A DNA stretch of 64,000 bases from Caenibius sp. WL (lineage in GTDB: Bacteria > Pseudomonadota > Alphaproteobacteria > Sphingomonadales > Sphingomonadaceae). The stretch lies in contig NZ_CP081844.1 of the NCBI RefSeq assembly GCF_019803445.1, forward strand, positions 1,376,501 through 1,440,500, read 5' to 3'. Below, in pieces: positions 36,571 to 45,202 of this stretch. Each line of letters begins with the position of its first letter. Position 1 is the stretch's first letter. The position numbers were made by a program, and so were the translations under genes. The notes beneath the pieces were generated by a model. That model was not told the DNA's origin. It saw only the letters and a program-made list of their open reading frames with translations, and searched no databases.

Positions 36571-38610
36571 ATGGCTGCACGTTCTGTTTCGCTGATTTCC
36601 CGCACTCTGGTTCCGCTGGCCCTGCTGGCCCCCGTTATGCCGCTGGCGGCCGAGAGCGCGCCCGCCGGGGAAAGCCGGGAGATGATTGTCGTCACCGGGC
36701 GCGGGCTGGCCGACGTGCCGTCCGAACCGGCTTACGATACGGTCACGCTGGATCGCGAACGCATCGTCACCGGGGCATCCGGCCGGGTGGAGGACGTGCT
36801 GGCCAATGTGGCGGGCTTCCAGCAGTTCCGCCGTTCCGACAGCCGTTCGTCCAACCCTTCGGCGCAAGGGGTCACGTTGCGGTCGCTGGGCGGCAACGCC
36901 ACCAGCCGGGCGCTGGTCATGCTCGACGGCGTGCCGATGAGCGACCCGTTCTTCGGCTATGTCCCGCTTTCGGCGCTGGCGCCCGACCGGTTGCAGCGGA
37001 TCGCGGTGACGCGCGGCGGCGGGTCCGGCCCGTTCGGGGCCGGGGCGCTGGCGGGCGCCATCGAAATGGAAAGCGCCGATGCGGCGACGCTGGGGCTGTT
37101 GAGCGGCAGCGCCATGGTCAACCAGCGCGGTGAAACGGAACTGAGCGGCAATCTCGCCCCGCAGTTCCGCAACGGCGGGTTTGCGGTCATTTCCGGCCGG
37201 TGGGATCGCGGACAGGGTTTCCACACCACCCCCGGCGATGAGCGCGTGCCCGCCACCGCCCGGGCGCGATACGATAGCTGGTCGGCCAGCGCGCGCGCGG
37301 TGGTGCCGCTGTCGGGCGATATCGAATTGCAGGCGCGCGGCATGGCGTTCGACGATCACCGCACGTTGCGCTTCAAGGGGGCGGACAGTTCCAGCAGCGG
37401 GCAGGACGCCAGTCTGCGCCTTGTCGGGCGGGGCGATTGGCAGTTCGATGCGCTGGCGTTCGCCCAATGGCGCGATTTTTCCAATATCGTCGTCAGTTCG
37501 ACCCGCTATGTCCCGGTGCTCGATCAGCGCAAGACCCCGTCCACCGGCATCGGCGGCAAATTCGAACTGCGCCCGCCGGTGGGGGGCGATCATGTCCTGC
37601 GGCTGGGCGTCGATTTCCGCCAGTCCAAAGGCACGATGTACGAGGACGCTTACAACGCGATGACCGGCAAGATCACCGCGCGCCGCAAGGCGGGCGGGCG
37701 CAACAGCGATCTGGGCTTCTATATCGAAGATGCCTGGACGCTGGGCAATCTCGTGCTGACGGGCGGCTTGCGCGCGGATCGCAGCAGCATTCGCGGCGGC
37801 TATTTCGTCGAACGCAACCCTGCCGGTGCGGTGGTGCGCGAAAGCCGGTTCGACGACCGCGCCGATTGGGGCGTGACCTGGCGCGCGGGCGGGGTCTATC
37901 ACGTCAGCCCGAACCTTGCGCTGCGCGCCATGGGCTACAGCGGGATCCGCTTGCCGACGCTGAACGAACTCTATCGCCCCTTCACCGTTTTCCCGGTGAC
38001 GACGCAGGCCAACGCCGATCTGCGCAACGAGAAGCTGACCGGCTTCGAAGTGGGAATGGATGCCACGCTGGCCCCCGGCGTGGCGTTCACGCTTACCGCG
38101 TTCGACAACCGGGTGAAGCACGCCATCGCCAATGTCTCGATCGGCGAGAATCTGCGCCAGCGGCAGAATCTGCCGGCGATCGATGCGCGGGGTATCGAAC
38201 TGGGGGCATCGCTGGGGCAGGGGCCGCTGCGGTTTGATGGCAGCCTGGCGTGGACGGATGCGGAAATGGTCGGCCGGGGCGCATCGGCGGAACTGGACGG
38301 CAGGCGTCCGGCGCAATCGCCGCGCTGGGCGATGAGTGGGACGCTGAGCTATCGCCCGCAGCCGGGCTGGCATTTTGCCGCGACTTTGCGCCATATCGGC
38401 AAAGTCTATGAAAGCGATCTCGAAACCGATGTCCTGCGCGCGGCGACCACGCTCGACGCGTTCGCCGAAGTGCCGCTGGCTGGCGGCTTTTCGGCGGTAC
38501 TGCGGGGCGAGAACCTGTTCGACGAAACCGTGATTACCCGCAATTCGGGCGGCTCGGTCGATCTCGGCACCCCGCGCACGCTGTGGATCGGGGTGCGGCT
38601 GGCGCGGTAG
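36571..38610 (+). CDS. TonB-dependent receptor, BtuB-like
   Basis: This 679-residue receptor has a signal peptide (residues 1-29) ending near PLAAES and a TonB-box-like MIVVTGRG (about 39-46). The plug has VTLRSLGGNATSRALVMLDG and PFGAGALAGAIEMES, and a short barrel ends with LWIGVRLAR. Size and plug resemble BtuB-type or small siderophore receptors. I see no cobalamin riboswitch in the 195-base upstream region, so vitamin B12 transport is not supported. The ATG at 36571 gives a clean signal peptide. The gene ends before a convergent GC-rich hairpin region. Confidence 0.88.
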   Translation: MAARSVSLISRTLVPLALLAPVMPLAAESAPAGESREMIVVTGRGLADVPSEPAYDTVTLDRERIVTGASGRVEDVLANVAGFQQFRRSDSRSSNPSAQGVTLRSLGGNATSRALVMLDGVPMSDPFFGYVPLSALAPDRLQRIAVTRGGGSGPFGAGALAGAIEMESADAATLGLLSGSAMVNQRGETELSGNLAPQFRNGGFAVISGRWDRGQGFHTTPGDERVPATARARYDSWSASARAVVPLSGDIELQARGMAFDDHRTLRFKGADSSSSGQDASLRLVGRGDWQFDALAFAQWRDFSNIVVSSTRYVPVLDQRKTPSTGIGGKFELRPPVGGDHVLRLGVDFRQSKGTMYEDAYNAMTGKITARRKAGGRNSDLGFYIEDAWTLGNLVLTGGLRADRSSIRGGYFVERNPAGAVVRESRFDDRADWGVTWRAGGVYHVSPNLALRAMGYSGIRLPTLNELYRPFTVFPVTTQANADLRNEKLTGFEVGMDATLAPGVAFTLTAFDNRVKHAIANVSIGENLRQRQNLPAIDARGIELGASLGQGPLRFDGSLAWTDAEMVGRGASAELDGRRPAQSPRWAMSGTLSYRPQPGWHFAATLRHIGKVYESDLETDVLRAATTLDAFAEVPLAGGFSAVLRGENLFDETVITRNSGGSVDLGTPRTLWIGVRLAR

Positions 38611-38761
38611 GGGTGGACTGAACAGAAATCAGGCGGCTGAAATATCCGGTCGGCAACGCCGGCCGCAAGGCCGACCGGCCGACCGGCCGCCCGCAGCGCC
38701 GCAAGGCGCGAGGATAGCCAAGTGCCCGGACGGGCACGCCGGCGCTTGAGGCCAAACAGGC

Positions 38762-38787
38762 GGCATTCCCGCCCGCGCGGGAATGCC
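38762..38787. terminator. Bidirectional hairpin between convergent genes
   Basis: GGCATTCCCGC (38762-38772) pairs perfectly with GCGGGAATGCC (38777-38787) across 4 bases. It lies just before the amidohydrolase stop and after a GC-rich stretch containing several GGCCGACC copies. It likely ends transcription from both sides. Confidence 0.6.
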
Positions 38788-38797
38788 GAGGGCAGCC

Positions 38798-40546
38798 TCA
38801 GGCCGCCTTCGTCTCCTCGACCGCCGGAGCGCTTTGCGCCCCGCGCACCAGGCGGCCGGGCAGAGCGCCGGTCGCTTCCCCGCCGCGATAGGTGATCGCG
38901 CCGCTGACCATAGTCAGATCGTAGCCGCGCGCGTGCTGGACCAGCCGCCGCCCGCCTGCCGGGAGATCGTAAACGATGGTCGGCGCGGGCAGTTCGAGCC
39001 GTTCGGGATCGATCACGTTGACATCGGCCTTGTAGCCCACGCGCAGCAGGCCGCGATCTTCCAGCCCCACCGCGCGCGCCGGTTCGTGCGACAGTTGTCG
39101 CACGGCCCAGGCGAGCGGCAGGCGGCCTTCGCCGCGATCGCGCACCCAGTGGGTGAGCACGAACGTGGGGAAGCTGGAATCGCAGATCAGGCTGTAATGC
39201 GCCCCGCCATCGCCCAGCGCGATGATCGTGTTGGGATCGGAAATCATCAGCCGGGCCATGTCGAGATTGCCGTCGACATAATTGGACGACGGCATCATCA
39301 GCAGGCCGCGCCCATCCCGTTCGAGCAGGGCATCGAGCGCGAGTTCGGCGGGATTGCGCCCTTCGCGTTCGGCCCGCGCGCCGAGGCGGGTTTCGGCGGG
39401 CGGTTCGTAATTCGGCGGATCGCCCATCGGATAGAGATCGCCGACATCGGTGGCGAGCATCTGGTAGAGCGGGTTGTCGGTCACCGGCTGTTCGGCCAGC
39501 AGCCGGGCGCGCAGCGCCGGATCGCGCAAGGCGGCGACCTTTTCGGCCAGCGGCAGATCGGCCAGCGGCTGGAAGCTGGGGTGGAAGCGGAACGGATGGA
39601 ACGACAGTTCCAGCCCGAACAGCATCCCGATCGGCCGGGGGAAGACCTGCGCCCGGATCGGGATCGCCGCGTCGCGGTTGTAATCGCGCAGCATCGCCAG
39701 CATGGTTTCGGGCAGATCGCGCTGGAATTTCTTCTGCAGCAGGCTGAACGACAGCGGGCGGCCCGATGCGGCGACGATATCCTTGAACAGCGCCATGTCG
39801 GCCTGCGGATCGTCACCGTAATGCGCGTTGGGGATCATCTGGAACACGCCGGTTCCGGCATCGGCCAGCCCTTGCGCCAGCGCCAGCAGTTCCGCCCGGT
39901 CGGCATCCACCGAAGGGGCCAGTTCGCCCGCCACCGTGCGGTGGCCATGGTTGCGCGACGTGGTGACGCCCAGCGCGCCCGCCGCCACGGCATCGCCGAC
40001 GATGGCGCGCATCTGCTGCAATTCGTCCGCTGTGGCCGCTTCGCGCGCCGCGCCGCGTTCGCCCATGACATAGACGCGCACCGGCGAATGGGGAATCTGC
40101 GCGGCGAAATCGACATCGGCCTGCCGCCCGGCAAGCACATCGAGATAGTCGGGAAAGCTTTCCCAGTTCCACGGCAGGCCTTCGGTCATCACCACTTCGG
40201 GGATGTCCTCCACCCCTTCCATCACTTCCACCAGCATATCGCGCTGGTGCGGACGGCAGGGCGCGAAACCGACGCCGCAATTGCCCATGACCACGGTCGT
40301 CACCCCGTGATCGGAGGAGGGGCGCATGCGGTTTTCCCAGGTGATCTGGCCATCGTAATGGGTGTGGATATCGACGAAGCCGGGCGTCACCAGCTTGCCG
40401 GTGGCGTCGATGATTTCGTCCGCCTCGCCCTCGATCCGGCCGATGGCGGCGATGCGCCTGTCCTTGATCGCAAGGTCTGCGGCGAAGGGTTCCTGCCCGC
40501 TGCCATCGACGATCATGCCGCCGCGAATGAGTGTGTCAAAGCGCAT
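38798..40546 (-). CDS. D-aminoacylase-type amidohydrolase
   Basis: This 582-residue protein has the metal-dependent amidohydrolase fold: GFVDIHTHYDGQITW with HxH near residue 65, later SRNHGHRT, then ALGDGGAHYSLICD. These match N-acyl-D-amino-acid deacylases, which hydrolyse N-acyl bonds. The C-terminal part returns to the small beta domain with GYKADVNVIDPERL. The ATG at 40546 is 9 bases after AGAGGA; an in-frame TTG is 18 bases upstream. A divergent TetR gene lies 180 bases away with a strong operator dyad. Substrate is unknown. Confidence 0.88.
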   Translation of the reverse strand: MRFDTLIRGGMIVDGSGQEPFAADLAIKDRRIAAIGRIEGEADEIIDATGKLVTPGFVDIHTHYDGQITWENRMRPSSDHGVTTVVMGNCGVGFAPCRPHQRDMLVEVMEGVEDIPEVVMTEGLPWNWESFPDYLDVLAGRQADVDFAAQIPHSPVRVYVMGERGAAREAATADELQQMRAIVGDAVAAGALGVTTSRNHGHRTVAGELAPSVDADRAELLALAQGLADAGTGVFQMIPNAHYGDDPQADMALFKDIVAASGRPLSFSLLQKKFQRDLPETMLAMLRDYNRDAAIPIRAQVFPRPIGMLFGLELSFHPFRFHPSFQPLADLPLAEKVAALRDPALRARLLAEQPVTDNPLYQMLATDVGDLYPMGDPPNYEPPAETRLGARAEREGRNPAELALDALLERDGRGLLMMPSSNYVDGNLDMARLMISDPNTIIALGDGGAHYSLICDSSFPTFVLTHWVRDRGEGRLPLAWAVRQLSHEPARAVGLEDRGLLRVGYKADVNVIDPERLELPAPTIVYDLPAGGRRLVQHARGYDLTMVSGAITYRGGEATGALPGRLVRGAQSAPAVEETKAA

Positions 40547-40682
40547 AATGCGCAATCCTCTCAAAATTCTTTCTGTTTGCGTAGGGTATGGTAATCATTT
40601 GATCTGCACAATGGCTTTTTAGCACAGTTTCCCCCGCATGGCTCCTCGAAAATTCATACTTGCGGGTCTGCCCGATTCAGAA

Positions 40683-40702
40683 TACAGAACATGCATTCTG
40701 TA
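40683..40702. promoter_or_regulatory. TetR-type operator dyad
   Basis: TACAGAA-CATGCA-TTCTGTA is a perfect 7+6+7 inverted repeat between the divergent amidohydrolase and TetR genes, the usual position of a TetR operator. It overlaps a possible early ATG at 40691, which argues that the gene starts at 40727. Confidence 0.6.
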
Positions 40703-40726
40703 ATTGTATCCGGAGTTCGCAGCGCC

Positions 40727-41335
40727 ATGGCAGGCCGTCCCGTCTCTTATGATCGCGATGCGGTTGTCGATGGCGCGATGGTCGAATTCTGGGCGCGCGG
40801 CTTCATGACCAGCGATGTCGAGCAATTGACGCAGGCCGCCGGGCTCAACCGCCACAGCCTCTACAAGCGCTTCGGCGGCAAGCGCGGCCTCTTTCTCGAA
40901 GCCTTGCGCCGCTATGTCGACGAAGTGGCCGCCGCATACGTGGCCATGCTGGAAAGCGGGACGAGGCTAGACGATCTGCTGGCCTATTTCGAACGGATCA
41001 GCGGCGCCCAGGGGCAGGCCGACGATCCCGCGCCGCAGGGGTTCGATCATCGGGGCTGTTTCCTCGTCAACACCGCGATTGAACTGGGACGCACCGATCC
41101 CGATGTCGCCGCGCTGCTCGATGCCTATTACGCCCGGATAGAGGAAGGCTTCGCCGGGCTGATCCGGCGCGGGCAGGAGGCGGGCACGATCCGGGGCGAT
41201 CTCGATCCGCAGATCACGGCCCGCTGGCTGCGCGTCACCGGGCAGGGGCTCAGCGTGTCCTCCCGTATCGGGGCGATGCCGCAGGATCTGGCGCAGATGA
41301 TGCGGCTCACGCTTGCCCCCATGACCACGCAATAA
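40727..41335 (+). CDS. TetR/AcrR-family regulator
   Basis: This 202-residue regulator starts MAGRPVSYDRDAVVDGAM, with a helix-turn-helix at about residues 28-50 (VEQLTQAAGLNRHSLYKRFG). A C-terminal ligand domain with GCFLVNTAIELG follows. The start at 40727 follows CGGAG and gives the typical short N-terminus of the family. It is divergent from a D-aminoacylase-type gene and runs into two CMD-like genes, so it probably controls both. The effector is unknown. Confidence 0.87.
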   Translation: MAGRPVSYDRDAVVDGAMVEFWARGFMTSDVEQLTQAAGLNRHSLYKRFGGKRGLFLEALRRYVDEVAAAYVAMLESGTRLDDLLAYFERISGAQGQADDPAPQGFDHRGCFLVNTAIELGRTDPDVAALLDAYYARIEEGFAGLIRRGQEAGTIRGDLDPQITARWLRVTGQGLSVSSRIGAMPQDLAQMMRLTLAPMTTQ

Positions 41336-41369
41336 CCGTATAACTACCTGAACGATAAGGAGATCAAGG

Positions 41370-41867
41370 ATGCCCGAACCCCTGACCAGTCTCACGCTAG
41401 ACGAGGCGCTTGCCCGCGCCGGGCCGGCGGCGGACAGTTTCGCCCGCCTGTCGGACAGCATATGGCAACAGGAACAGCTGCCCGAAGGGTTGCTGGAACT
41501 GTGCCGTCTGACATTCGCCCGCCTGCATCGGGACGAGGCGGAAATGGCCGCGGTCAATCCGCTCGCCGGAAAGCGCGCCGATGCCGACGCGGCGCGCCGT
41601 CTCGTGCTGGAAGACAAGGCGCATGACAGCGACGCGTTGAACGAAGGCGAAAAGGCCGTGCTGCTGTTCGCCGAATACTATTGGATGGATGCCTCCTCGA
41701 TCCCCGATGAGGCGGCCGACAAGGTCAAGGCGCATTACGGTGATCCCGGCCTCGTGCTGCTGATCGAAGGATTGGGCCTGATCGATGGCCGCATCCGCAC
41801 CGCCCGCTGCCTGCGCGGATTGCAGGCCCATCGCGCCAACCAGGGGGAGATCGCCCATGTCCAGTAA
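41370..41867 (+). CDS. CMD/AhpD-like protein lacking the CxxC motif
   Basis: This 165-residue protein is helical and aligns with the following gene: LPEGLLELCRLTFARLHR matches VPPSLLEILRLRNARTVN in the neighbour. In the neighbour this is followed by the CxxC of the carboxymuconolactone-decarboxylase/AhpD fold. Here the cysteine pair is missing, replaced by HRDEAEMAAV, so it is unlikely to act as a peroxidase or thiol-dependent enzyme. AAGGAG precedes the ATG. Its stop overlaps the next start by 11 bases. It may be a non-catalytic partner subunit. Confidence 0.75.
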   Translation: MPEPLTSLTLDEALARAGPAADSFARLSDSIWQQEQLPEGLLELCRLTFARLHRDEAEMAAVNPLAGKRADADAARRLVLEDKAHDSDALNEGEKAVLLFAEYYWMDASSIPDEAADKVKAHYGDPGLVLLIEGLGLIDGRIRTARCLRGLQAHRANQGEIAHVQ

Positions 41868-42384
41868 ACCGCGCGTCACCGGCCCCGGCACCGACACGGG
41901 CAATGTCATCCGCGACAGCATGATGGGCCACGTGCCCGGCACCGTTTCGGAAATCATCGCGCTGAACGGCCATGTCTGGCGCGACAGTCTCGTGCCGCCG
42001 TCGCTGCTGGAAATCCTGCGCCTGCGCAATGCCCGCACGGTCAACTGCGTGTTCTGCAAATCGGTGCGCTACGATGTCGCCCGTGCCGACGGGCTGACCG
42101 AGGACCGGGCAGAAATGGTCGGTGACGATTACGAAACCAGCGCGCTTTCCTCGCGCGAGAAGGCGGCGATTGCGCTGGCCGATGGCTATCTCGGCTTCCC
42201 GGCGGGCGTGGACGAAGACACCGCGGCACGGGTCGCGGCGGAATTCAACGACGATGAAATCGCCTCGATGATGGTCGCGCTGATGACGTACAACTTCACC
42301 TCTCGCGGGGCTGTCAGCAACGGCGGCATGCCCGAAGATCCGCTGCCGATCATGGAAGTGTCGGTGGCCATCGCGGCGGGATAA
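41857..42384 (+). CDS. CMD/AhpD-like protein with CxxC motif
   Basis: This 175-residue protein has the CMD/AhpD core helix pair LLEILRLRNARTVNCVFCKS, with the redox CxxC (about residues 64-67). A helix with SSREKAAIALADGYL and a C-terminal NFTSRGAVSNGG follow. Proteins of this family act as alkylhydroperoxidase-like reductases or decarboxylases. It starts inside the previous gene by 11 bases, so the two are made together. It lies downstream of a TetR regulator, and the repeats at 42411 follow. Confidence 0.82.
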   Translation: MSSKPRVTGPGTDTGNVIRDSMMGHVPGTVSEIIALNGHVWRDSLVPPSLLEILRLRNARTVNCVFCKSVRYDVARADGLTEDRAEMVGDDYETSALSSREKAAIALADGYLGFPAGVDEDTAARVAAEFNDDEIASMMVALMTYNFTSRGAVSNGGMPEDPLPIMEVSVAIAAG

Positions 42385-42410
42385 GCCGCGCTGCTTCACT
42401 CTTTGTCGTC

Positions 42411-42485
42411 ATGCTGAACTTGTTTCAGCATCCATCCCTCCGGATCGAAAACCGTGCGTGGAGCAAGATGGATGCTGAACAAGTT
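42411..42485. repeat. Inverted repeat related to sphingomonad CAGCATCC elements
   Basis: The arms at 42417-42436 and 42467-42485 are inverted copies with one inserted T; the core is CTTGTTTCAGCATCCAT. The unit starts GTCATGCTGAACTTG, a type I recall as scattered through sphingomonad genomes. It is non-coding. Confidence 0.7.
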
Positions 42486-42515
42486 GGCGATTCTCCCGCC
42501 GGAGCAAGGACCTTT

Positions 42516-42585
42516 CGTCATTCCCGCGAAGGCGGGAATCCAGCTGCAAGGGCGAAACTGGATTCCCGCCTTCGCGGGAATGACG
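42516..42585. repeat. 28-bp perfect inverted repeat with 14-base loop
   Basis: The left arm 42516-42543 and the right arm 42558-42585 are exact inverse copies. Each arm itself contains a palindrome TCCCGCGAAGGCGGGA. It is a repetitive extragenic palindrome-type element next to the unit at 42411. Confidence 0.85.
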
Positions 42586-43083
42586 AGGGAAATATTTCTA
42601 CAGGAGATAATCGCCAACTATTCGGGGTGACGATTGGGGGCGTGGCGCATCCGGGCGTTACGCCTTTCCTACACGCGCGAAATATGGCTTATCCTGCGCG
42701 ATGACACCGCGCAGAAAACCCGCTTTCCGGTATCCATTCCGCCACTGCGCCTCCGCCGGTGTGCGCCGCTGTAACGGTATCAGGATACCGGCGCGAAAAG
42801 TCACACACTATGCATGGTTTTGGTTTGTGGGAAAACTGCATACGATTAAAAATACAGTTTTATTTCAGCGTATTGGACTGAATTTCTCACCCGTTTCGCT
42901 TTGCCGCACAACGCCACCCTCGCGCACTTTCGGGCCATTCTGCGTCAACCCGGTCATGGCGAACGCTCGTGCTGCGCTTTGCCCACCGTACCGCCTTGAT
43001 TGTCCGCCGTCGCTGACGCATCCTGCTGGCAGGCTCGGGCAAGCGGATAGGGTATAATCGCCTGGGTTAGAGAGGGAGGGGGC
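42586..43083. other. Gene-free, AT-richer intergenic stretch
   Basis: No convincing gene is present: the only open frames are short, with unusual composition and no ribosome sites. The middle (about 42800-42880) is clearly AT-richer than the neighbours, with GATTAAAAATACAGTTTTA. A 16-bp dyad is at 42775-42790, and a purine-rich ribosome site GGGAGGGGG precedes the next gene at 43084. It may hold the promoter of that gene. Confidence 0.5.
42775..42790. promoter_or_regulatory. Dyad in the gene-free stretch
   Basis: CGGTATC-AG-GATACCG is a perfect 7+2+7 inverted repeat about 300 bases upstream of the monooxygenase-like gene. It is an orphan candidate operator. Confidence 0.35.
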
Positions 43084-44253
43084 ATGCTGAAACAGACCAT
43101 ACCGACGCCGGAGGAAGTGATCGCACGGGCCGAGGCGCTGGTGCCGTTCCTGCGTGAACAGGCCGCGCGGCACCGGGACGACCGGCGGATCACCCCCGAA
43201 ACCATCGCCAGAGTGAAAGACGCCGGGCTGTTCCGCGTGATCCAGCCGCGCCGCTATGGCGGCTATGAAATGAGCCCGGAAGTCTTCGGCGAAGTGCTGC
43301 TCACGCTCGGGCGCGGCGATGCCAGCATGGGGTTCGTCTATGGCGTGATCGGGGTCCACGCGTTCCACATGGGCTTTTACGACGAACGCGCGGCGCAGGA
43401 TGTCTGGGGCATGGACGACAGCGTGCTGGTCGGCTCGCCCTATGCCCCCAACGGCACGGCGGTGCGGGTGGAAGGCGGCTATCGCTTTTCGGGCCGCTGG
43501 CCGTTCTCCAGCGGGTGCGACAATTGCGAATGGAATTTCCTCGGCGGCACGATCGAAGGGGAAGAGGGGCCCCTGCAACAGCGGATGCACGCCTTCCTGA
43601 TCCCGCGCGCCGATGCGCGGGTGGTCGATACCTGGAACGTGGTCGGCCTCCAGGGTTCGGGCAGCAAGGATATCGAAGTCGTCGATGCTTTCGTGCCCGA
43701 CTACCGGGTGCAGCGGTTCCCGATCTTCCATGCGGCGGCCCATCCGGGCACCGCGCTCAACACCGGGCCGCTGTTCCGTGCGCCGTTCCTGCCGTTGTTC
43801 GTGCGCTCGGTCTCCAGCGCCGCGCTGGGGGCGCTGGAAACGATGATCGAGCATTTCTGCGGCTACACCGCCGACCGGCTCAATGTCCTGAGCGAACGCG
43901 TGGCGCGCGATCCGCGGGTGCAGGAAGCGCTCGGCCGGGCGAAAGCCGGGGCGGAGGAGATGAAGACCGTGATGCGGCACGATCTCGCCCAGATGCGCCA
44001 GATCGGCGAGGAAGGCCGCGTGATCGGCATGGACGAGATGACTCTGCTGATGCTCAAGAGCACCAATGTGCCGCACCGCTGCCAGGATATCGCGCTCGAC
44101 CTGCTGCGCGCCGCCGGGGCCAACGGCATCCGGATCGACAAGCCGCTGGCCGATATCTACACCGATATTCTGGTGATCGGCCAGCACGCTTCGAACACGC
44201 CGGGGCCGCAAGCCGTGAATCTCGGCAAGATGATGCTGGGGGTGCAGGACTGA
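43084..44253 (+). CDS. Acyl-CoA-dehydrogenase-fold flavin monooxygenase (HsaA/class D type)
   Basis: This 389-residue protein has the fold of class D two-component flavin monooxygenases and acyl-CoA dehydrogenases. It shows FRVIQPRRYGGYEMSP, then the flavin pocket region YRFSGRWPFSSGCDNCEWNF and WNVVGLQGSGSKDIEV. The SGRW.FSSG pattern is typical of HsaA and aromatic hydroxylases that use reduced flavin from a partner reductase. No reductase gene lies next to it in this window. A LysR regulator follows on the same strand after 54 bases. The substrate, probably aromatic, is unknown. Confidence 0.8.
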   Translation: MLKQTIPTPEEVIARAEALVPFLREQAARHRDDRRITPETIARVKDAGLFRVIQPRRYGGYEMSPEVFGEVLLTLGRGDASMGFVYGVIGVHAFHMGFYDERAAQDVWGMDDSVLVGSPYAPNGTAVRVEGGYRFSGRWPFSSGCDNCEWNFLGGTIEGEEGPLQQRMHAFLIPRADARVVDTWNVVGLQGSGSKDIEVVDAFVPDYRVQRFPIFHAAAHPGTALNTGPLFRAPFLPLFVRSVSSAALGALETMIEHFCGYTADRLNVLSERVARDPRVQEALGRAKAGAEEMKTVMRHDLAQMRQIGEEGRVIGMDEMTLLMLKSTNVPHRCQDIALDLLRAAGANGIRIDKPLADIYTDILVIGQHASNTPGPQAVNLGKMMLGVQD

Positions 44254-44307
44254 CCGCAAGGGCGGGGCGCGGTGCCGCCGGCCCGCCGGCAGCACGGATA
44301 GGATGCC

Positions 44308-45156
44308 ATGCTCGATTGGGATGATTTGCGGTTTTATCTCGTCGCGGCGCAGGCCGGGACGGGAACCGCGGCGGCGGAAAAGCTGCGTGTCAGCCGGACC
44401 ACGGTAACCCGGCGGGTCGAAGCGTTGGAGCGTGCGCTGGGCGTGTCGCTGTTCGAAACCACGGCAGCCGGGACCGGGAGCACGGAAGCGGGGCGGCTGG
44501 TGCTGGCCTGCGCCCGCGATCTGGATAGCCGTATCGCCGCCTTGCGCGCCGCGCTCTCGCTGGCCGATGCGCATCCCGATGTGGTGCGGATCGCTCTGCC
44601 GGCGGAACTGGGGCTGGAGGCGCTGACGCTTTATCAAACACTTGCGGGAGACATCGCCGCCACTATCCGGCTGGAATTCGTGCAGAGTCCCCTCCCTGCC
44701 GCCGCCTTGCAGGAACGCAGCGCGGTGATCGGGTTGTGTGTCGGCGATACATTGCCCGCGCATCTGCGAGGACGGAGCATCGGGACGCTGCGCATGGCGC
44801 CCTATGCCGTGCATGGCGCCAATCCCGCGCGTCTGCCGTGGATCGGATTGGGTAAGGATCTGGTCGAAAGCGGGCCCGCGCGCTGGATGACGGCGCATGT
44901 GCCCGCTGAAAGGATCGCCCTGCGGGTCAACACCGGGGCCGAAGTGCGCGAAGCGGTACGGCGGGGGCTGGGGATCGGGTATTTGTGGGATGATGGCAGT
45001 GATGGGCCGTTGGGATGCCGCAGGGCGGAACAGGCCGGGCCGGTGATCGCGGACAAGCTGTGGCTGGCAATGCATGAGGATGTACCGCCCTCGCCTGCTG
45101 TCCGGGCAGTGCTGGCGCGGTTGGAAGACATTCTGGGCCGAAGCCTGGCGGCCTAG
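44308..45156 (+). CDS. LysR-family transcriptional regulator
   Basis: This 282-residue protein has the LysR helix-turn-helix at about residues 4-60 (LRFYLVAAQAGTGTAAAEKL, then VSRTTVTRRVEALERAL). The effector domain is somewhat short. It is co-directional with the upstream monooxygenase-like gene, so it may regulate that gene by autoregulation rather than by the usual divergent layout. The effector is unknown. The gene ends at a convergent hairpin. Confidence 0.87.
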   Translation: MLDWDDLRFYLVAAQAGTGTAAAEKLRVSRTTVTRRVEALERALGVSLFETTAAGTGSTEAGRLVLACARDLDSRIAALRAALSLADAHPDVVRIALPAELGLEALTLYQTLAGDIAATIRLEFVQSPLPAAALQERSAVIGLCVGDTLPAHLRGRSIGTLRMAPYAVHGANPARLPWIGLGKDLVESGPARWMTAHVPAERIALRVNTGAEVREAVRRGLGIGYLWDDGSDGPLGCRRAEQAGPVIADKLWLAMHEDVPPSPAVRAVLARLEDILGRSLAA

Positions 45157-45169
45157 AAATATCCGAAAA

Positions 45170-45193
45170 GGGGCGGCCATTGCAGACCGCCCC
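45170..45193. terminator. Bidirectional hairpin between lysR and a secreted protein gene
   Basis: GGGGCGG (45170-45176) pairs with CCGCCCC (45187-45193) over a 10-base loop, between convergent genes. Confidence 0.5.
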
Positions 45194-45202
45194 GATCCGT
45201 TC

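Noticed and set aside
38640-38760. GGCCGACC-rich short repeats after the BtuB-like gene
   Set aside because: The copies are irregular and short; they look like GC-rich intergenic sequence, not a CRISPR array or an organised tandem repeat.
42396-42704. Open frames on both strands over the inverted repeats
   Set aside because: They translate the palindromic repeats (SRLRGND-like strings), which is known for repeat elements and not for proteins.
42701-43057. Open frame of 118 codons on the plus strand in the gene-free stretch
   Set aside because: It spans the AT-rich core and the dyad, lacks a ribosome site, and its composition (many Arg, Cys, Pro with no fold pattern) is unlike the neighbouring genes.
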